Shown here: one piece after another, positions 50,251 through 58,942 of the stretch | Position numbering within the stretch: position 1 is the first letter of the stretch | Layout of the letters: the number at the start of each line of letters is the position of its first letter | Assembly (NCBI RefSeq): GCF_002858935.1 | Contig: NZ_PJRT01000005.1 | Location: 124,001-188,000 of the forward strand | Reading direction: 5' to 3' | Length of the DNA: 64,000 nt | DNA from: Pantoea endophytica | Lineage (GTDB): Bacteria > Pseudomonadota > Gammaproteobacteria > Enterobacterales > Enterobacteriaceae | Program-made: the position numbers and the translations under genes | The notes under the pieces: generated by a model | Database searches by the model: none | Told to the model about the DNA's origin: nothing | What the model saw: the letters and a program-made list of their open reading frames with translations, nothing else

Positions 50251-52293
50251 ATGAAGTGGTTTTCACGAAGCGCAATGCTGTTCTCTGCCAAAACCTGTCT
50301 TGCTGCCTTTCTGGCTTTTTACATTGCTCTGGAACTCAATCTCGATAAACCGGCCTGGTCACTGACTACAGTGTACGTTGCCTCGCAGCTCTATTCGGGA
50401 TCGACGGTATCGAAATCGGTTTTCCGTTTCTTCGGCACCCTGCTGGGCGGCTTGTTTACGCTACTGATCTACCCCGCCACGGTGCAAGATCCGCTGCTGT
50501 TCAGCCTGTGCATTTCGCTTTGGGTGGCGGTTTGCCTCTATCTTTCGCTGCATGACCGCACGCCGAAGAGCTATGTGTTTATGCTGGCGGGCTACAGCGC
50601 GGCGATCATGGGTTTTCCCGATGTGGTGTCGCCATCGGCCATCACCTACACGGTGATCTCGCGTGTTGAGGAGATCACCGTCGCCATCGTCTGCAGCAGC
50701 CTGGTGCATCGCGTGCTGTGGCCGGTCTCGATGCGCAATCTGTTAGAGCAGAGCGTGAACCTGTGGTATCAGAACGCGCGCAAGCTGTGCAGCGAACTGG
50801 TCACGGCGATGCCCGCTGAGAAGTCGGTGGAGCGCGAAGATATCCTGATTCAGATGGCCAACTATCCGCTTAACGTCGAAACGCTCATCACGCACTGCGT
50901 GTATGAAGGCGATGACGCGCGGCGTCTGGTGCGCTTAGTCAGCGTGCAGTATCAGCATCTCTCCTATTTCATCCCCACGCTGACGGCAATTGAATCGCGC
51001 CTCAATTTGCTGGCGCAGCAGCAAATCCGTTTTCCCGACTTTATCGCCGAGGTGTTTCACCAATTTTTGCTGTGGCTAAATGGTGAAGATCAGCTGCCGG
51101 TGCGCGACCAGCTCAGCCACGCGCAAGATCAGCTGAAACGGGCGTGGCAACAGGGCAGGCTCAACAGTGAAGAGAGCATTTTGCTGAGCGGATTGCTGGA
51201 GCGCCTACTCAACTTTGTGCGCATCGTTGATGCCTACCTAAGCGTGAGCGAGCGCGTCAGTGAATGGACGCCCGCGGTTAAAGCCGGAAAAATGGCGCGC
51301 GCGCACAAACACGTCGATAAGGGTTTGTTGCTGCTGTCGTCGTTTACCGCATTTATTGCCACCTTCGTTACCTGCGTATTTTGGATCGGCAGCGGCTGGG
51401 TAGATGGTGCCACCGCACCGATGATGGCGGCGGTGCTGTGCTCCTTCTTTGCTGGCATGGACAGCCCGATTGCGCCGATGAAACTGTTCCTGAAAGGGGT
51501 GCTGATTTCTGTGGTGATCAGCCTGCTATATATCACTTTGCTGATTCCGCAGGCGGTGACCTTCGAAGCGCTGGTGATTTGCCTTGCGCCGGGCTTGCTG
51601 GCGCTGGGATTGGTTATCGCCAATCCGTCAACCAACCTGATTGGTCTGATTGTCGCCACGCAGATTCCCGGGCTGATTGGCATGAGCCACAACTTCAAGC
51701 CCGATCTACAGCTTATAGTGAACGCTATTCTTTCGACGCTGGTGGGCATTACCTTCGCGGTGGTAATCAAGGCGCTGATCCGCAACAAGCGCCCGTCGTG
51801 GACCGCCAAACGCGCGGTGCGCAAAGGTATCCGCGAGCTGCTGCAGTTTATCGCCACGGTGCGGCTCAACAGCGTCACGCTGACCGCGCGTCAGCAGTTT
51901 GTTTCGCGCACGCTGGATAAGGTCAACATTATTCTGCCGCGTAAGCGTGTCGATCCGGTGCCAGAGTTGGTCTCCGGCGGCAATCTGATTGCCGAAGCCT
52001 GGCTGGGCGCAAACTGCTACGACTATTACACGCGTCATCGTGAACTGCTGCTGGCGCATCACATCGAAAGCGCGGCGATGTTCCATGAGCTGAGCCAGTT
52101 TCTTAAGCGTCGGTTAAAATCGCTGCAAACCACGCCGCAGCCGGAATTGTTAGCGGAATTGAATACGTTGTTGCTGCGGCTGGAAGCGGCAGCGTTGCAG
52201 GAGAACACGCTGTTTGCGCCAATGTTCCACCTGTTCAATATTCGCTTATCGTTGTTTCCTGCAGCGCGCTGGCCGGAAAAGTTTGCGCAATAA
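50251..52293 (+). CDS. FUSC-family aromatic-acid efflux protein (AaeB-like)
   Basis: A 680-residue membrane protein with two sets of about five to six helices (residues 15-165 and 350-500), each followed by a cytoplasmic domain: the plan of AaeB/FUSC fusaric-acid resistance proteins. TPKSYVFMLAGYSAAIMGFP is highly typical of AaeB. It would export aromatic carboxylic acids with a membrane-fusion partner (AaeA type), which is not encoded here. An 18-of-20 match to the extended iteron is embedded at 50361-50380, over codons for SLTTVYV. Confidence 0.88.
   Translation: MKWFSRSAMLFSAKTCLAAFLAFYIALELNLDKPAWSLTTVYVASQLYSGSTVSKSVFRFFGTLLGGLFTLLIYPATVQDPLLFSLCISLWVAVCLYLSLHDRTPKSYVFMLAGYSAAIMGFPDVVSPSAITYTVISRVEEITVAIVCSSLVHRVLWPVSMRNLLEQSVNLWYQNARKLCSELVTAMPAEKSVEREDILIQMANYPLNVETLITHCVYEGDDARRLVRLVSVQYQHLSYFIPTLTAIESRLNLLAQQQIRFPDFIAEVFHQFLLWLNGEDQLPVRDQLSHAQDQLKRAWQQGRLNSEESILLSGLLERLLNFVRIVDAYLSVSERVSEWTPAVKAGKMARAHKHVDKGLLLLSSFTAFIATFVTCVFWIGSGWVDGATAPMMAAVLCSFFAGMDSPIAPMKLFLKGVLISVVISLLYITLLIPQAVTFEALVICLAPGLLALGLVIANPSTNLIGLIVATQIPGLIGMSHNFKPDLQLIVNAILSTLVGITFAVVIKALIRNKRPSWTAKRAVRKGIRELLQFIATVRLNSVTLTARQQFVSRTLDKVNIILPRKRVDPVPELVSGGNLIAEAWLGANCYDYYTRHRELLLAHHIESAAMFHELSQFLKRRLKSLQTTPQPELLAELNTLLLRLEAAALQENTLFAPMFHLFNIRLSLFPAARWPEKFAQ
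50361..50380 (+). repeat. Iteron-like copy inside the FUSC gene
   Basis: ACTGACTACAGTGTACGTTG matches the 20-base extended iteron at 18 positions. Another looser copy (CTTATAGTGAACG) lies at 51712 in the same gene. Confidence 0.55.
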
Positions 52294-52347
52294 ATTGCGC
52301 CGCTACACGAACATTGCGCGTTTCGGTAGCGGCGCGATTTATCGCGC
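52292..52347. repeat. Palindromic repeat after the FUSC gene
   Basis: AAATTGCGCCGCTAC and GTAGCGGCGCGATTT (15 bases, one wobble pair) flank a 19-nt loop. The right arm overlaps a second palindrome, GCGCGATTTATCGCGC (52332-52347). The pair could fold in two alternative ways. It lies at the FUSC stop codon and about 60 bases before ygeA. Confidence 0.5.
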
Positions 52348-52403
52348 AGTTTGTCTTTTTCGCTTACAGTGCTGAGCAGCATGTTTAAAACGGAGTTAAG
52401 CAG

Positions 52404-53093
52404 ATGAAAATGATCGGTTTGATTGGCGGGATGAGCTGGGAATCCACCGCGCTCTATTACCGTATTATCAATGAGCAGGTGAAGCAGCAGCTGGGCGGTT
52501 TGCACTCCGCGCGCAGCCTGATGTACAGCGTCGATTTCCATGAAATCGAAAAGCTACAGGCCGCTGGCGAGTGGCAAAAAGCGGGCGAGATCCTGGCAGA
52601 AGCGGCGCTCAGTCTGGAAAAGGGCGGCGCGGATTTTATTGTGCTCTGCACCAACACCATGCACAAAGTCGCGCAGCAGATCACTGATGCGGTCCGCATT
52701 CCGCTGCTGCATATTGCCGATGCCACCGCACAACGCATTCGTCAGGCGGGCGTAAAAAAAATCGGCTTGCTAGCAACGGCGTTCACCATGGAACAGGAAT
52801 TCTACAAAGGCCGACTTAATCAGTCGGAGATCGACGTTTTGGTTCCCGATGCAGCCGGTCGTAAAGTGGTGCACGACATCATTTATCAGGAACTCTGTCT
52901 TGGCGTGATCCGCGATGAATCTCGCGCGCAATACCGCAAGATTATTGCTGAGCTGGTGGAGCAGGGCGCAGAGGCGATCATTCTCGGCTGCACCGAAATC
53001 ACCTTGCTGGTAAAAGCGGAAGATGCCAGCGTGCCGCTGTTCGATACCACCTTGATTCACGCAGAAGACGCCGTAAAACTCGCACTCGGGTAA
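52404..53093 (+). CDS. ygeA: Aspartate/glutamate-type amino-acid racemase, YgeA-like
   Basis: A 229-residue racemase, almost the same length as E. coli YgeA and, from memory, similar throughout (IGLIGGMSWESTALYYRIIN, SVDFHEIEKLQ, TMEQEFYKGRL). The two catalytic cysteines are in VLCTNTMHKV (about residue 83) and LGCTEITLLV (about 197). YgeA has broad racemase activity on amino acids such as homoserine. It forms a single-gene unit before a palindrome. Confidence 0.92.
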   Translation: MKMIGLIGGMSWESTALYYRIINEQVKQQLGGLHSARSLMYSVDFHEIEKLQAAGEWQKAGEILAEAALSLEKGGADFIVLCTNTMHKVAQQITDAVRIPLLHIADATAQRIRQAGVKKIGLLATAFTMEQEFYKGRLNQSEIDVLVPDAAGRKVVHDIIYQELCLGVIRDESRAQYRKIIAELVEQGAEAIILGCTEITLLVKAEDASVPLFDTTLIHAEDAVKLALG

Positions 53094-53101
53094 TTACGAC
53101 C

Positions 53102-53123
53102 AGGTGCGCAAATTCGCGCACCT
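53102..53123. terminator. Palindrome between ygeA and the LacI-type gene
   Basis: AGGTGCGC and GCGCACCT pair across AAATTC, eight bases after the ygeA stop and just beyond the LacI-type stop. Copy of the GGTGCGCA family; probable bidirectional terminator. Confidence 0.6.
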
Positions 53124-53131
53124 AAACTTAT

Positions 53132-54199
53132 TTATGAGGTGCGCTTTAACTTGCGCGCCAACACCTGCAACTGCTGCGCAATCTCCGCCACATCCACCTC
53201 ATCTTGCTGCGGCGTCGCGGTGGTTTCCCGCAACACTAACTCGGTTTCCAGCGTCTCCTCTGCCATATCGCCACCTTCCAGCTGCGCCAGCAAGCGATCC
53301 ACGCTTACCGCGCCCAACTGCTGCAAATCCTGACGCACGGTGGTTAATGGCGGCTGATACCACGCGCTTTCCGCGGTATCGTCGTAGCCAATCAGCGAAA
53401 TCTCCGCCGGGATCTTCACGCCGTGCTGATGCAGCGCGCGCATCGCGCCGAGCGCCATTTGATCGTTAGCCACCAGCAGCGCTTGCGGCAGAGTGTTGGG
53501 CAACCGCGCCAGCAGCGCCTGATAACCCGATGCCGCGCTCCAGTCACCGCTCAGCACGCAGAATGGCTTGAGCTGATGCGCCGCCAGCGCCTGTTGCCAC
53601 GCGGCGAAACGCGCGCGCGCCGAGGCAGAACTTTCCGGTCCATTTAACACGCCAATCTGGCGATGGCCGAGCGCCACCAGATGATCGACCGCCTGCTGCG
53701 CACCGGATTCGCTCTGATACTGGCATTGCGCCACTTCAGCGCTGCGCTCCACATCGAGAAACAGCACCGGCTTGTTGTCGCACTGTTGCTGAATCTGCGC
53801 AGCCTGCGCCGCATCGAGCGGCAGGTTAATGAGCAGCGCATCCACGCGCTGCGCCAGCAGTTCATTCACTGTATCCTGCGGCGCATTATCGGGATTCGCC
53901 ATGGCGATAACCAGATGATAACCCTGCGCCGCCGCCCGTTGCTGAATCGCCGAAGCGATCTGCGCGGGCGCCATCAAGGCTAAATCGCTGGTGGCGAGAC
54001 CCAGCGTGCGGGTGTTTTTGCCCGCCAGCTGCTGCGCCACGCGATTCGGCACATAGTTGAGCTGCTGCATCGCGGCTACTACTTTGGCGCGGGTGCGCGG
54101 CGAAACCTGCTCGGAATGGTTGAGGACGCGGGAAACGGTTTGATAAGAAACCCCAGCCAGATGAGCAACATCATCGAGGGTTACGGAGCGCGCAGTCAT
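53132..54199 (-). CDS. LacI-family repressor with a LacI-like recognition helix
   Basis: A protein of 355 residues from the ATG at 54199, preceded by GGAGAG; the frame from 54253 adds an unlikely leader. The headpiece VTLDDVAHLAGVSYQTVSRVLNH, in pieces, carries YQTVSRV, the recognition helix of E. coli LacI with the key Tyr, Gln and Arg, and the hinge RVAQQLAGK. The core has the sugar-binding patterns IGYDDTAESAWYQPPLTTVRQD, also close to LacI. No beta-galactosidase or permease is in the window. It is divergent from ydcF. The C-terminal tail (KLKRTS) could include a tetramerisation helix. Confidence 0.9.
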   Translation of the reverse strand: MTARSVTLDDVAHLAGVSYQTVSRVLNHSEQVSPRTRAKVVAAMQQLNYVPNRVAQQLAGKNTRTLGLATSDLALMAPAQIASAIQQRAAAQGYHLVIAMANPDNAPQDTVNELLAQRVDALLINLPLDAAQAAQIQQQCDNKPVLFLDVERSAEVAQCQYQSESGAQQAVDHLVALGHRQIGVLNGPESSASARARFAAWQQALAAHQLKPFCVLSGDWSAASGYQALLARLPNTLPQALLVANDQMALGAMRALHQHGVKIPAEISLIGYDDTAESAWYQPPLTTVRQDLQQLGAVSVDRLLAQLEGGDMAEETLETELVLRETTATPQQDEVDVAEIAQQLQVLARKLKRTS

Positions 54200-54298
54200 G
54201 AATCTCTCCTGAAGATTAAGCTGCGAGTGTAGCAAATTTTTCCCTGCCGACACGCACTTAAGCCGCTACACTGCCAAAGGTAAAAAGAGGAGAACCGG

Positions 54299-55066
54299 AT
54301 GCAGCTCAATAACCATCAGATTCAGGATATCAACACCCTGGCGGCCTGGCTGGCGCTGGATCAGATGCCACAAGATGGCACGCTCGACATCGATTTAGCC
54401 ATTCTCGCTGGTCACGCGGTCCTGCCGAACGTGGAAGCGGTGATTGCCGTGGCGAAAAAGTATCAGCTACCGTTATTGATCAGCGGCGGCACCGGTCACT
54501 CAACCTCGCTGCTGGTGGAGATGCTCGCCGCACATCCGCTGTATCGCCAAATCGACAGCAAAGGCAAAAGCGAAGCCGAGTTGCTGGGCGATGTCGCCCG
54601 CGTATTTGCCGCGCTGCCGGACGATTTGCTGCTGCTGGAAACCGCCTCACGCAACTGCGGGGAAAACGCCGCCTTCAGCCAAAAGCTGCTGGATGAGCAC
54701 AGCTGGCAGCCGCAGCGTGTGCTGCTGGTGCAGGATCCGCTGATGCAGCGTCGCACCTGGGAAACCTTCCGCTATCAATGGCGCGATCGTGCGGATGCAC
54801 CGGAATTTATCAGCTGGCCGGTATTTATGCCGCAGGTGATGATGGACGCGGGCATGCTGCGCATCATCGGCGCGCCGCCGCAAGGATTGTGGTCGATGGA
54901 GCGTTTTCTGTCGCTGCTGATGGGTGAAATCCAGCGCCTGCGCGACGATGAAAACGGCTACGGGCCGCGCGGAAAAGGTTTTCTTGGCCACGTCGAGGTG
55001 CCAGAAGCGGTGGAAGCCGGTTGGCAACGCCTGAAGCAGTTGCCCGGCGTGCAGTCACGGTTGTGA
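54299..55066 (+). CDS. ydcF: YdcF-like DUF218 protein
   Basis: A 255-residue protein, close to the 266 of E. coli YdcF. Conserved blocks include DIDLAILAGHAVLPNVEAVI, LLISGGTGHST, ASRNCGENAAFS, LLVQDPLMQRRTWETFRYQ and ERFLSLLMGEIQRLRDDENGYGPRGKGF, the latter in pieces. YdcF binds S-adenosylmethionine; its reaction is not established. There is no signal peptide. AGGAGAA precedes the start. Confidence 0.9.
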   Translation: MQLNNHQIQDINTLAAWLALDQMPQDGTLDIDLAILAGHAVLPNVEAVIAVAKKYQLPLLISGGTGHSTSLLVEMLAAHPLYRQIDSKGKSEAELLGDVARVFAALPDDLLLLETASRNCGENAAFSQKLLDEHSWQPQRVLLVQDPLMQRRTWETFRYQWRDRADAPEFISWPVFMPQVMMDAGMLRIIGAPPQGLWSMERFLSLLMGEIQRLRDDENGYGPRGKGFLGHVEVPEAVEAGWQRLKQLPGVQSRL

Positions 55067-55072
55067 TGTTTC

Positions 55073-55092
55073 GGTCGCCATGAATGGCGACC
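55073..55092. terminator. Perfect palindrome between ydcF and the reductase gene
   Basis: GGTCGCCAT and ATGGCGACC flank a 2-nt loop, between convergent stop codons at 55066 and 55097. Same family as 3425. Confidence 0.6.
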
Positions 55093-55096
55093 AACG

Positions 55097-56008
55097 TTAT
55101 CGGTTCTGCACATACACCTGCAAATTGACATACACCGCGTTCAGCAACGGCGTCACTACGCCGCTGCGTGCCCCGCGCACCAGCAGATCGCCAATCACCT
55201 GATCGGATTCAATCTCAAAGCCCTGGGTTAAATCGCGGTACATCGACGAGGTCATCGCCGCTTGAGGATTGTTCAGCGTCTCATAAATCTTCGCCGTCAC
55301 CGCCGGACGCTGCTGATAACCGTCCGCACTTAGCACCGCCAACACTTCACCAAAAACGCCTTGCAGCAGCGCTTCGCCACCTTGTGACGTCAGCACCTGT
55401 TGCGTATTGCCACGCGCGATACAACACACCGCACCCAGCGTGCTGAGCAGCAACCATTTTTCCCACAGCTCGCTGATGATGTTGTCGGCAAACACCGTAT
55501 CAAACTGCGCCGCACGCAGCGCTTCATCCACGCGCTGCAAACGCGCATCGTTGTGACCGTCCAGCGCGCCGTAATAGAGAATATGCAGCGGTGTCATCTG
55601 CATCACTTCGCCATTTTCTCCCAGCGTGGCGTTGATTTTGCACAAGCCGCCAATCACCTTGTCCCCGAAGCGCGCGCGCAGCGTATCGAAATGCCGCATG
55701 CCGTTGAGGATCGGCATGATCAGCGTGTCCGGACCGACGGCGGGCGCGATGTCATTCATCGCCTGATCCAGCGCGAAGCTTTTCACCGTCAAAATAATCA
55801 GATCGTAATGGCCATCAAGCGAACCGGCCTGCGCCAGCTGCGGCTGAATCACTTCGCTGCCGCCGGGCGTTTTCAGCACCAGACCGGTTTGCTGCAACTG
55901 TTGAAAACGGCGCTCGCGCACCAGAAAAGTCACATCACGTCCTGCTTGCGCCAGACGTGCACCAAAATAGCCGCCGGTGGCGCCGGCGCCCACTACCAGA
56001 ATACGCAT
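55097..56008 (-). CDS. 2-dehydropantoate 2-reductase-family protein (PanE-like)
   Basis: A protein of 303 residues from the ATG at 56008, with GGGAAA upstream; a frame from 56068 adds 20 residues before the glycine motif and is rejected. The Rossmann motif is at the very start (MRILVVGAGATGGYFGARLA). LTVKSFALDQA and the catalytic region NGMRH, plus LWEKWLL with the conserved Lys, are typical of ketopantoate reductases. It uses NADPH to reduce ketopantoate or a related 2-oxoacid; many PanE paralogues have other substrates. It is the last GC-rich gene before the AT-rich insert. Confidence 0.87.
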   Translation of the reverse strand: MRILVVGAGATGGYFGARLAQAGRDVTFLVRERRFQQLQQTGLVLKTPGGSEVIQPQLAQAGSLDGHYDLIILTVKSFALDQAMNDIAPAVGPDTLIMPILNGMRHFDTLRARFGDKVIGGLCKINATLGENGEVMQMTPLHILYYGALDGHNDARLQRVDEALRAAQFDTVFADNIISELWEKWLLLSTLGAVCCIARGNTQQVLTSQGGEALLQGVFGEVLAVLSADGYQQRPAVTAKIYETLNNPQAAMTSSMYRDLTQGFEIESDQVIGDLLVRGARSGVVTPLLNAVYVNLQVYVQNR

Positions 56009-56376
56009 GGTCAATTTTCCCGTTGAGAGTGAAAGTCTTACCTTAAAGTGCAAGAAGTTCTCGCGCAATTAAGAATCATATGAAGTTATAGATTTTAACT
56101 CTATTTAGCTTTTTATTGGCGAGATGAAAATCTTCTATGGAACATTTATTTGGTAATAAGACAATTAATTTGATTCAAGCTCGAATTGAGCAAGTTTTTA
56201 CAATTAGTGAGACAATCAAAGGTCATGATGACCACTTGATGTGATTGATATCATATTCAGAAGGCTAAATAGAATTACAGGGTAGTGATTATATGTACAG
56301 TGTTTTTTTGAACAGTACTAATTGAACATACTTAATGATAAGATTTATAGTCCTTATTATTTCATGGATGACAAAT
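56009..56376 (+). promoter_or_regulatory. AT-rich leader of the four-gene insert
   Basis: Base composition turns sharply AT-rich from about 56080. GGTCATGATGACC (56221-56233) is a perfect palindrome and a possible operator. A 35-codon frame (56137-56244, product MEHLFGNKTINLI...) looks helical but has no clear ribosome site and may be a gene remnant or chance. No other gene is seen. Confidence 0.4.
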
Positions 56377-57375
56377 ATGAAGATTACCATTTTTAAAGCT
56401 GGAAAAGGAGATTCGCTGCTCGTAGAGTGGAATAATAATAAAATGCTTGTTGACAGTGGTACCCCATCAACAATAAATAAAAAGAAGAATCACAACTTTC
56501 CCTCTACAGAATGTTTAGATTTTTGTATTTTCACACATATTGATTATGATCATATCGGCGGATTTTTGAAAATAATTTCCAAATCGGAAGTTAATCCTTT
56601 CAAAAAGGAGATGGTCATATATGGAAATTGCTTTCAAAATATCTCGATCGATAATGACGAGTTTGTAGGGTTTAAACATGGAGTGCTACTTCAGGATGAG
56701 CTTATTAGACTCGGATTAGACAGTAATAGAATGATTAGTGGTAATTTTTTCGAACTAAATGGAGCATTATTAACGGTTCTCTCGCCTGAAAGACAACATT
56801 TAGATTTGTTATTGGAAAAGTGGGATGGTCATATAAAATCCAATGAATCTTTTAAAATAGAAAATGAATACGTTTCTGTTAACGATAAAGAGTTTTATGT
56901 TGAACTAGTAAATGAGAGTTTAACGCCAATGCTTGATTTAGAAAATGATATAATTAACGTTACATCAATTGCATTTTTATTTGAACATGAAAGAAAAAGA
57001 GTAATGTTCTTAGCTGACTCACATCCAAAAATTGTTTATGATAACGTCAAAAAATTACTCGATTGTAGAGGCGAAAAATTTTTAGATGTGGATCTAATAA
57101 AGTTATCGCATCATGGTAGTAGATATAACACTTCTAATGAGTTGCTTTCAGTATTAAAGTGCAATAGATTCATAATCTCAACTGATGGTAGTGAACCATA
57201 TAATCACCCGCATCATCAAACATTATCAATGTTAATAGCTTCAGCGATAGATCAGGGTTTTGAAGATTTGTATTTATATTTTAATTATGAAAGAGCTTCT
57301 GATTTTATCATATTAAATGAAGATAATTTAAACATTAAAATTTATAAAATTGTATGTGTAGAGGTGATATTATGA
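56377..57375 (+). CDS. Metallo-beta-lactamase-fold hydrolase, ComEC/Rec2-like
   Basis: A protein of 332 residues if started at 56377 (MKITIFKAGKGDS); the first ATG in frame is at 56335. Metal motif 1 is THIDYDHIGG (His54, Asp56, Asp58, His59), the HxDxDH form of ComEC-type enzymes. FLADSH and KLSHHGSRYNTS (about 242-253) provide later ligands, and STDGSEPYNHPHH follows. There is no signal peptide. It may be a nuclease or phosphodiesterase; as the first gene of the insert it is a probable effector. Its stop overlaps the protease start (ATGA). Confidence 0.85.
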   Translation: MKITIFKAGKGDSLLVEWNNNKMLVDSGTPSTINKKKNHNFPSTECLDFCIFTHIDYDHIGGFLKIISKSEVNPFKKEMVIYGNCFQNISIDNDEFVGFKHGVLLQDELIRLGLDSNRMISGNFFELNGALLTVLSPERQHLDLLLEKWDGHIKSNESFKIENEYVSVNDKEFYVELVNESLTPMLDLENDIINVTSIAFLFEHERKRVMFLADSHPKIVYDNVKKLLDCRGEKFLDVDLIKLSHHGSRYNTSNELLSVLKCNRFIISTDGSEPYNHPHHQTLSMLIASAIDQGFEDLYLYFNYERASDFIILNEDNLNIKIYKIVCVEVIL

Positions 57376-58496
57376 TAGGGACTTCAATCAATATAATGAA
57401 AGATGTATGTGCCCATGTTTACTTAAACGGAATTTTTTCTGGGTGTGCCATAATTTTTTCTAATAATAATATTATTTATTTGGTTACAGCTTTCCATGTG
57501 GTAAAGCCTATCATCATGCACGAACCTATAAATTTAGAATGTATAGCAATCCAAGATGAAAACGGAAGGTTTTTTTCTATCTCAAGCATTAGATCAGATA
57601 AATCAAGCTGGGAAAAAACAGATATTGTAATGTGTATTTTGAATGGTCCTATTGATGGTTTACGGGATCTGTTTTTTTTGTCAGAATCACCAAAACCACA
57701 TTTCAAATTAATGTCTAGGGTTAAAAGTAATAGTATTAAACAACCTTCCGCTATCTTTTCCTTACATCAAAATGAAAATGTCAACAATGATTTTTTTCTT
57801 TTTACAACTGACAAAGCACTCATGGAAAATTCTAGTGGAGATGTTGGTGCTACAGCCTTAAAAGGTATCTCAGGTTCAGGCGTGTTTTTAATGGAACATA
57901 ACTCTCTTGTTTTAGTCGGTATTATTTCATCAATTCCAGATGAAGCTATGCTGGGTAAAATAAAGTGTTGCTGTACATCAGCTTTGATAAAATTAGAACC
58001 TAATCTGAAAAAACATGATGATCAATCAGGTTATGGAATCAATAATTTGTTATTCAACATAGAATTAATTCGGAGAGAAACAATGGAGAAAACAATTTCA
58101 TCATGGGAGTCTAATCCTGAAAATGTTATTTTCTCCAATAATATTGATCGTAAAATAAATGAATTATTGCCTGATTATAAAGTCACCGCTGAAAAAATAA
58201 AAATAGTATGCAATTTGCTTAATGGAAATAGTTTGTTAAATGAAATTTCAAAGGTTAATTTTCTTAAATCTGCCTATGAACAAGCAAATGTCATTTTCGA
58301 TGGAAGAGATCTGAATGTTTTCTTTAGTGACGCAAGTAGCGCACATGCAGAATATAAAAAAATACATAATGATTATATGAATATATTGGCAGATAAATTG
58401 ATTCCATTAGGAATGAGTCGTGATGAAATCCTTCTTTTGAGTAGTAAAGATATAGCGACTTGGCTTGGGAATTGTGATCTAGATTTTATCAAGTAG
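57372..58496 (+). CDS. Trypsin-like serine protease with C-terminal helical domain
   Basis: A protein of 374 residues from the ATG at 57372, with GAGGTG upstream. Residues 1-195 form a chymotrypsin-like domain: His42 in YLVTAFHVV, Asp84 in KTDIVMCIL and the nucleophile Ser167 in GISGSGVFL, all in the canonical order. It has no signal peptide, so it acts in the cytoplasm. Residues 200-374 are helical and unrecognised, in the place where ABC-3C effectors carry an adaptor domain. It is probably a protease effector unleashed by the ATPase module. Very AT-rich. Confidence 0.82.
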   Translation: MIGTSINIMKDVCAHVYLNGIFSGCAIIFSNNNIIYLVTAFHVVKPIIMHEPINLECIAIQDENGRFFSISSIRSDKSSWEKTDIVMCILNGPIDGLRDLFFLSESPKPHFKLMSRVKSNSIKQPSAIFSLHQNENVNNDFFLFTTDKALMENSSGDVGATALKGISGSGVFLMEHNSLVLVGIISSIPDEAMLGKIKCCCTSALIKLEPNLKKHDDQSGYGINNLLFNIELIRRETMEKTISSWESNPENVIFSNNIDRKINELLPDYKVTAEKIKIVCNLLNGNSLLNEISKVNFLKSAYEQANVIFDGRDLNVFFSDASSAHAEYKKIHNDYMNILADKLIPLGMSRDEILLLSSKDIATWLGNCDLDFIK

Positions 58497-58504
58497 GACT
58501 AAAT

Positions 58505-58936
58505 ATGATTAATATGAAAATAAGTAAAAGACGTGTGGTTTCAGATAGCCATAATACTACAGATATTTTTGTTGTGATAATCATGTTTTGTGTATTCCAT
58601 GCGCTTAAGGGCAAAAGGAAATCGGTGAATTTAGATTATCTATATTTTTGTTTTGAAAGTGTTATTAATTCAGATGTGCTAGATGATGTCAAATTCGTCA
58701 AGCCATGGGGTATAAATAAATCATTAAAGCCAATTTTAATAATGATGGTAAAGCAAGGTTTATTGAATTTTCAAGTTAAAAACTACAATTTAGAAATACT
58801 TATATCCGAATACGGAATTCTATATCTTAATGAAATAATGCAAAATTCCTTGTTTACAGAAATAAATGAAAGTGCCGCCTCCGTGACTCAAAAAATAAGT
58901 GCGGTTAAGTTGAATAAGCAAAAGTTTATTTGGTGA
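58505..58936 (+). CDS. Small middle-component-like protein of the ABC ATPase system
   Basis: A 143-residue protein (two in-frame ATGs at 58505 and 58514). The segment 17-110 looks like a mainly helical winged-helix fold: LDYLYFCFESVINS, then KPILIMMVKQGLLNF, and ILISEYGILYLNEIMQ. It has no catalytic motif. Its size, fold pattern and place directly before a Rad50-like ATPase (six bases apart) match the middle components of ABC-three-component systems, which link ATPase and effector. The family assignment is by context only. Confidence 0.65.
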   Translation: MINMKISKRRVVSDSHNTTDIFVVIIMFCVFHALKGKRKSVNLDYLYFCFESVINSDVLDDVKFVKPWGINKSLKPILIMMVKQGLLNFQVKNYNLEILISEYGILYLNEIMQNSLFTEINESAASVTQKISAVKLNKQKFIW

Positions 58937-58942
58937 ATAAAA

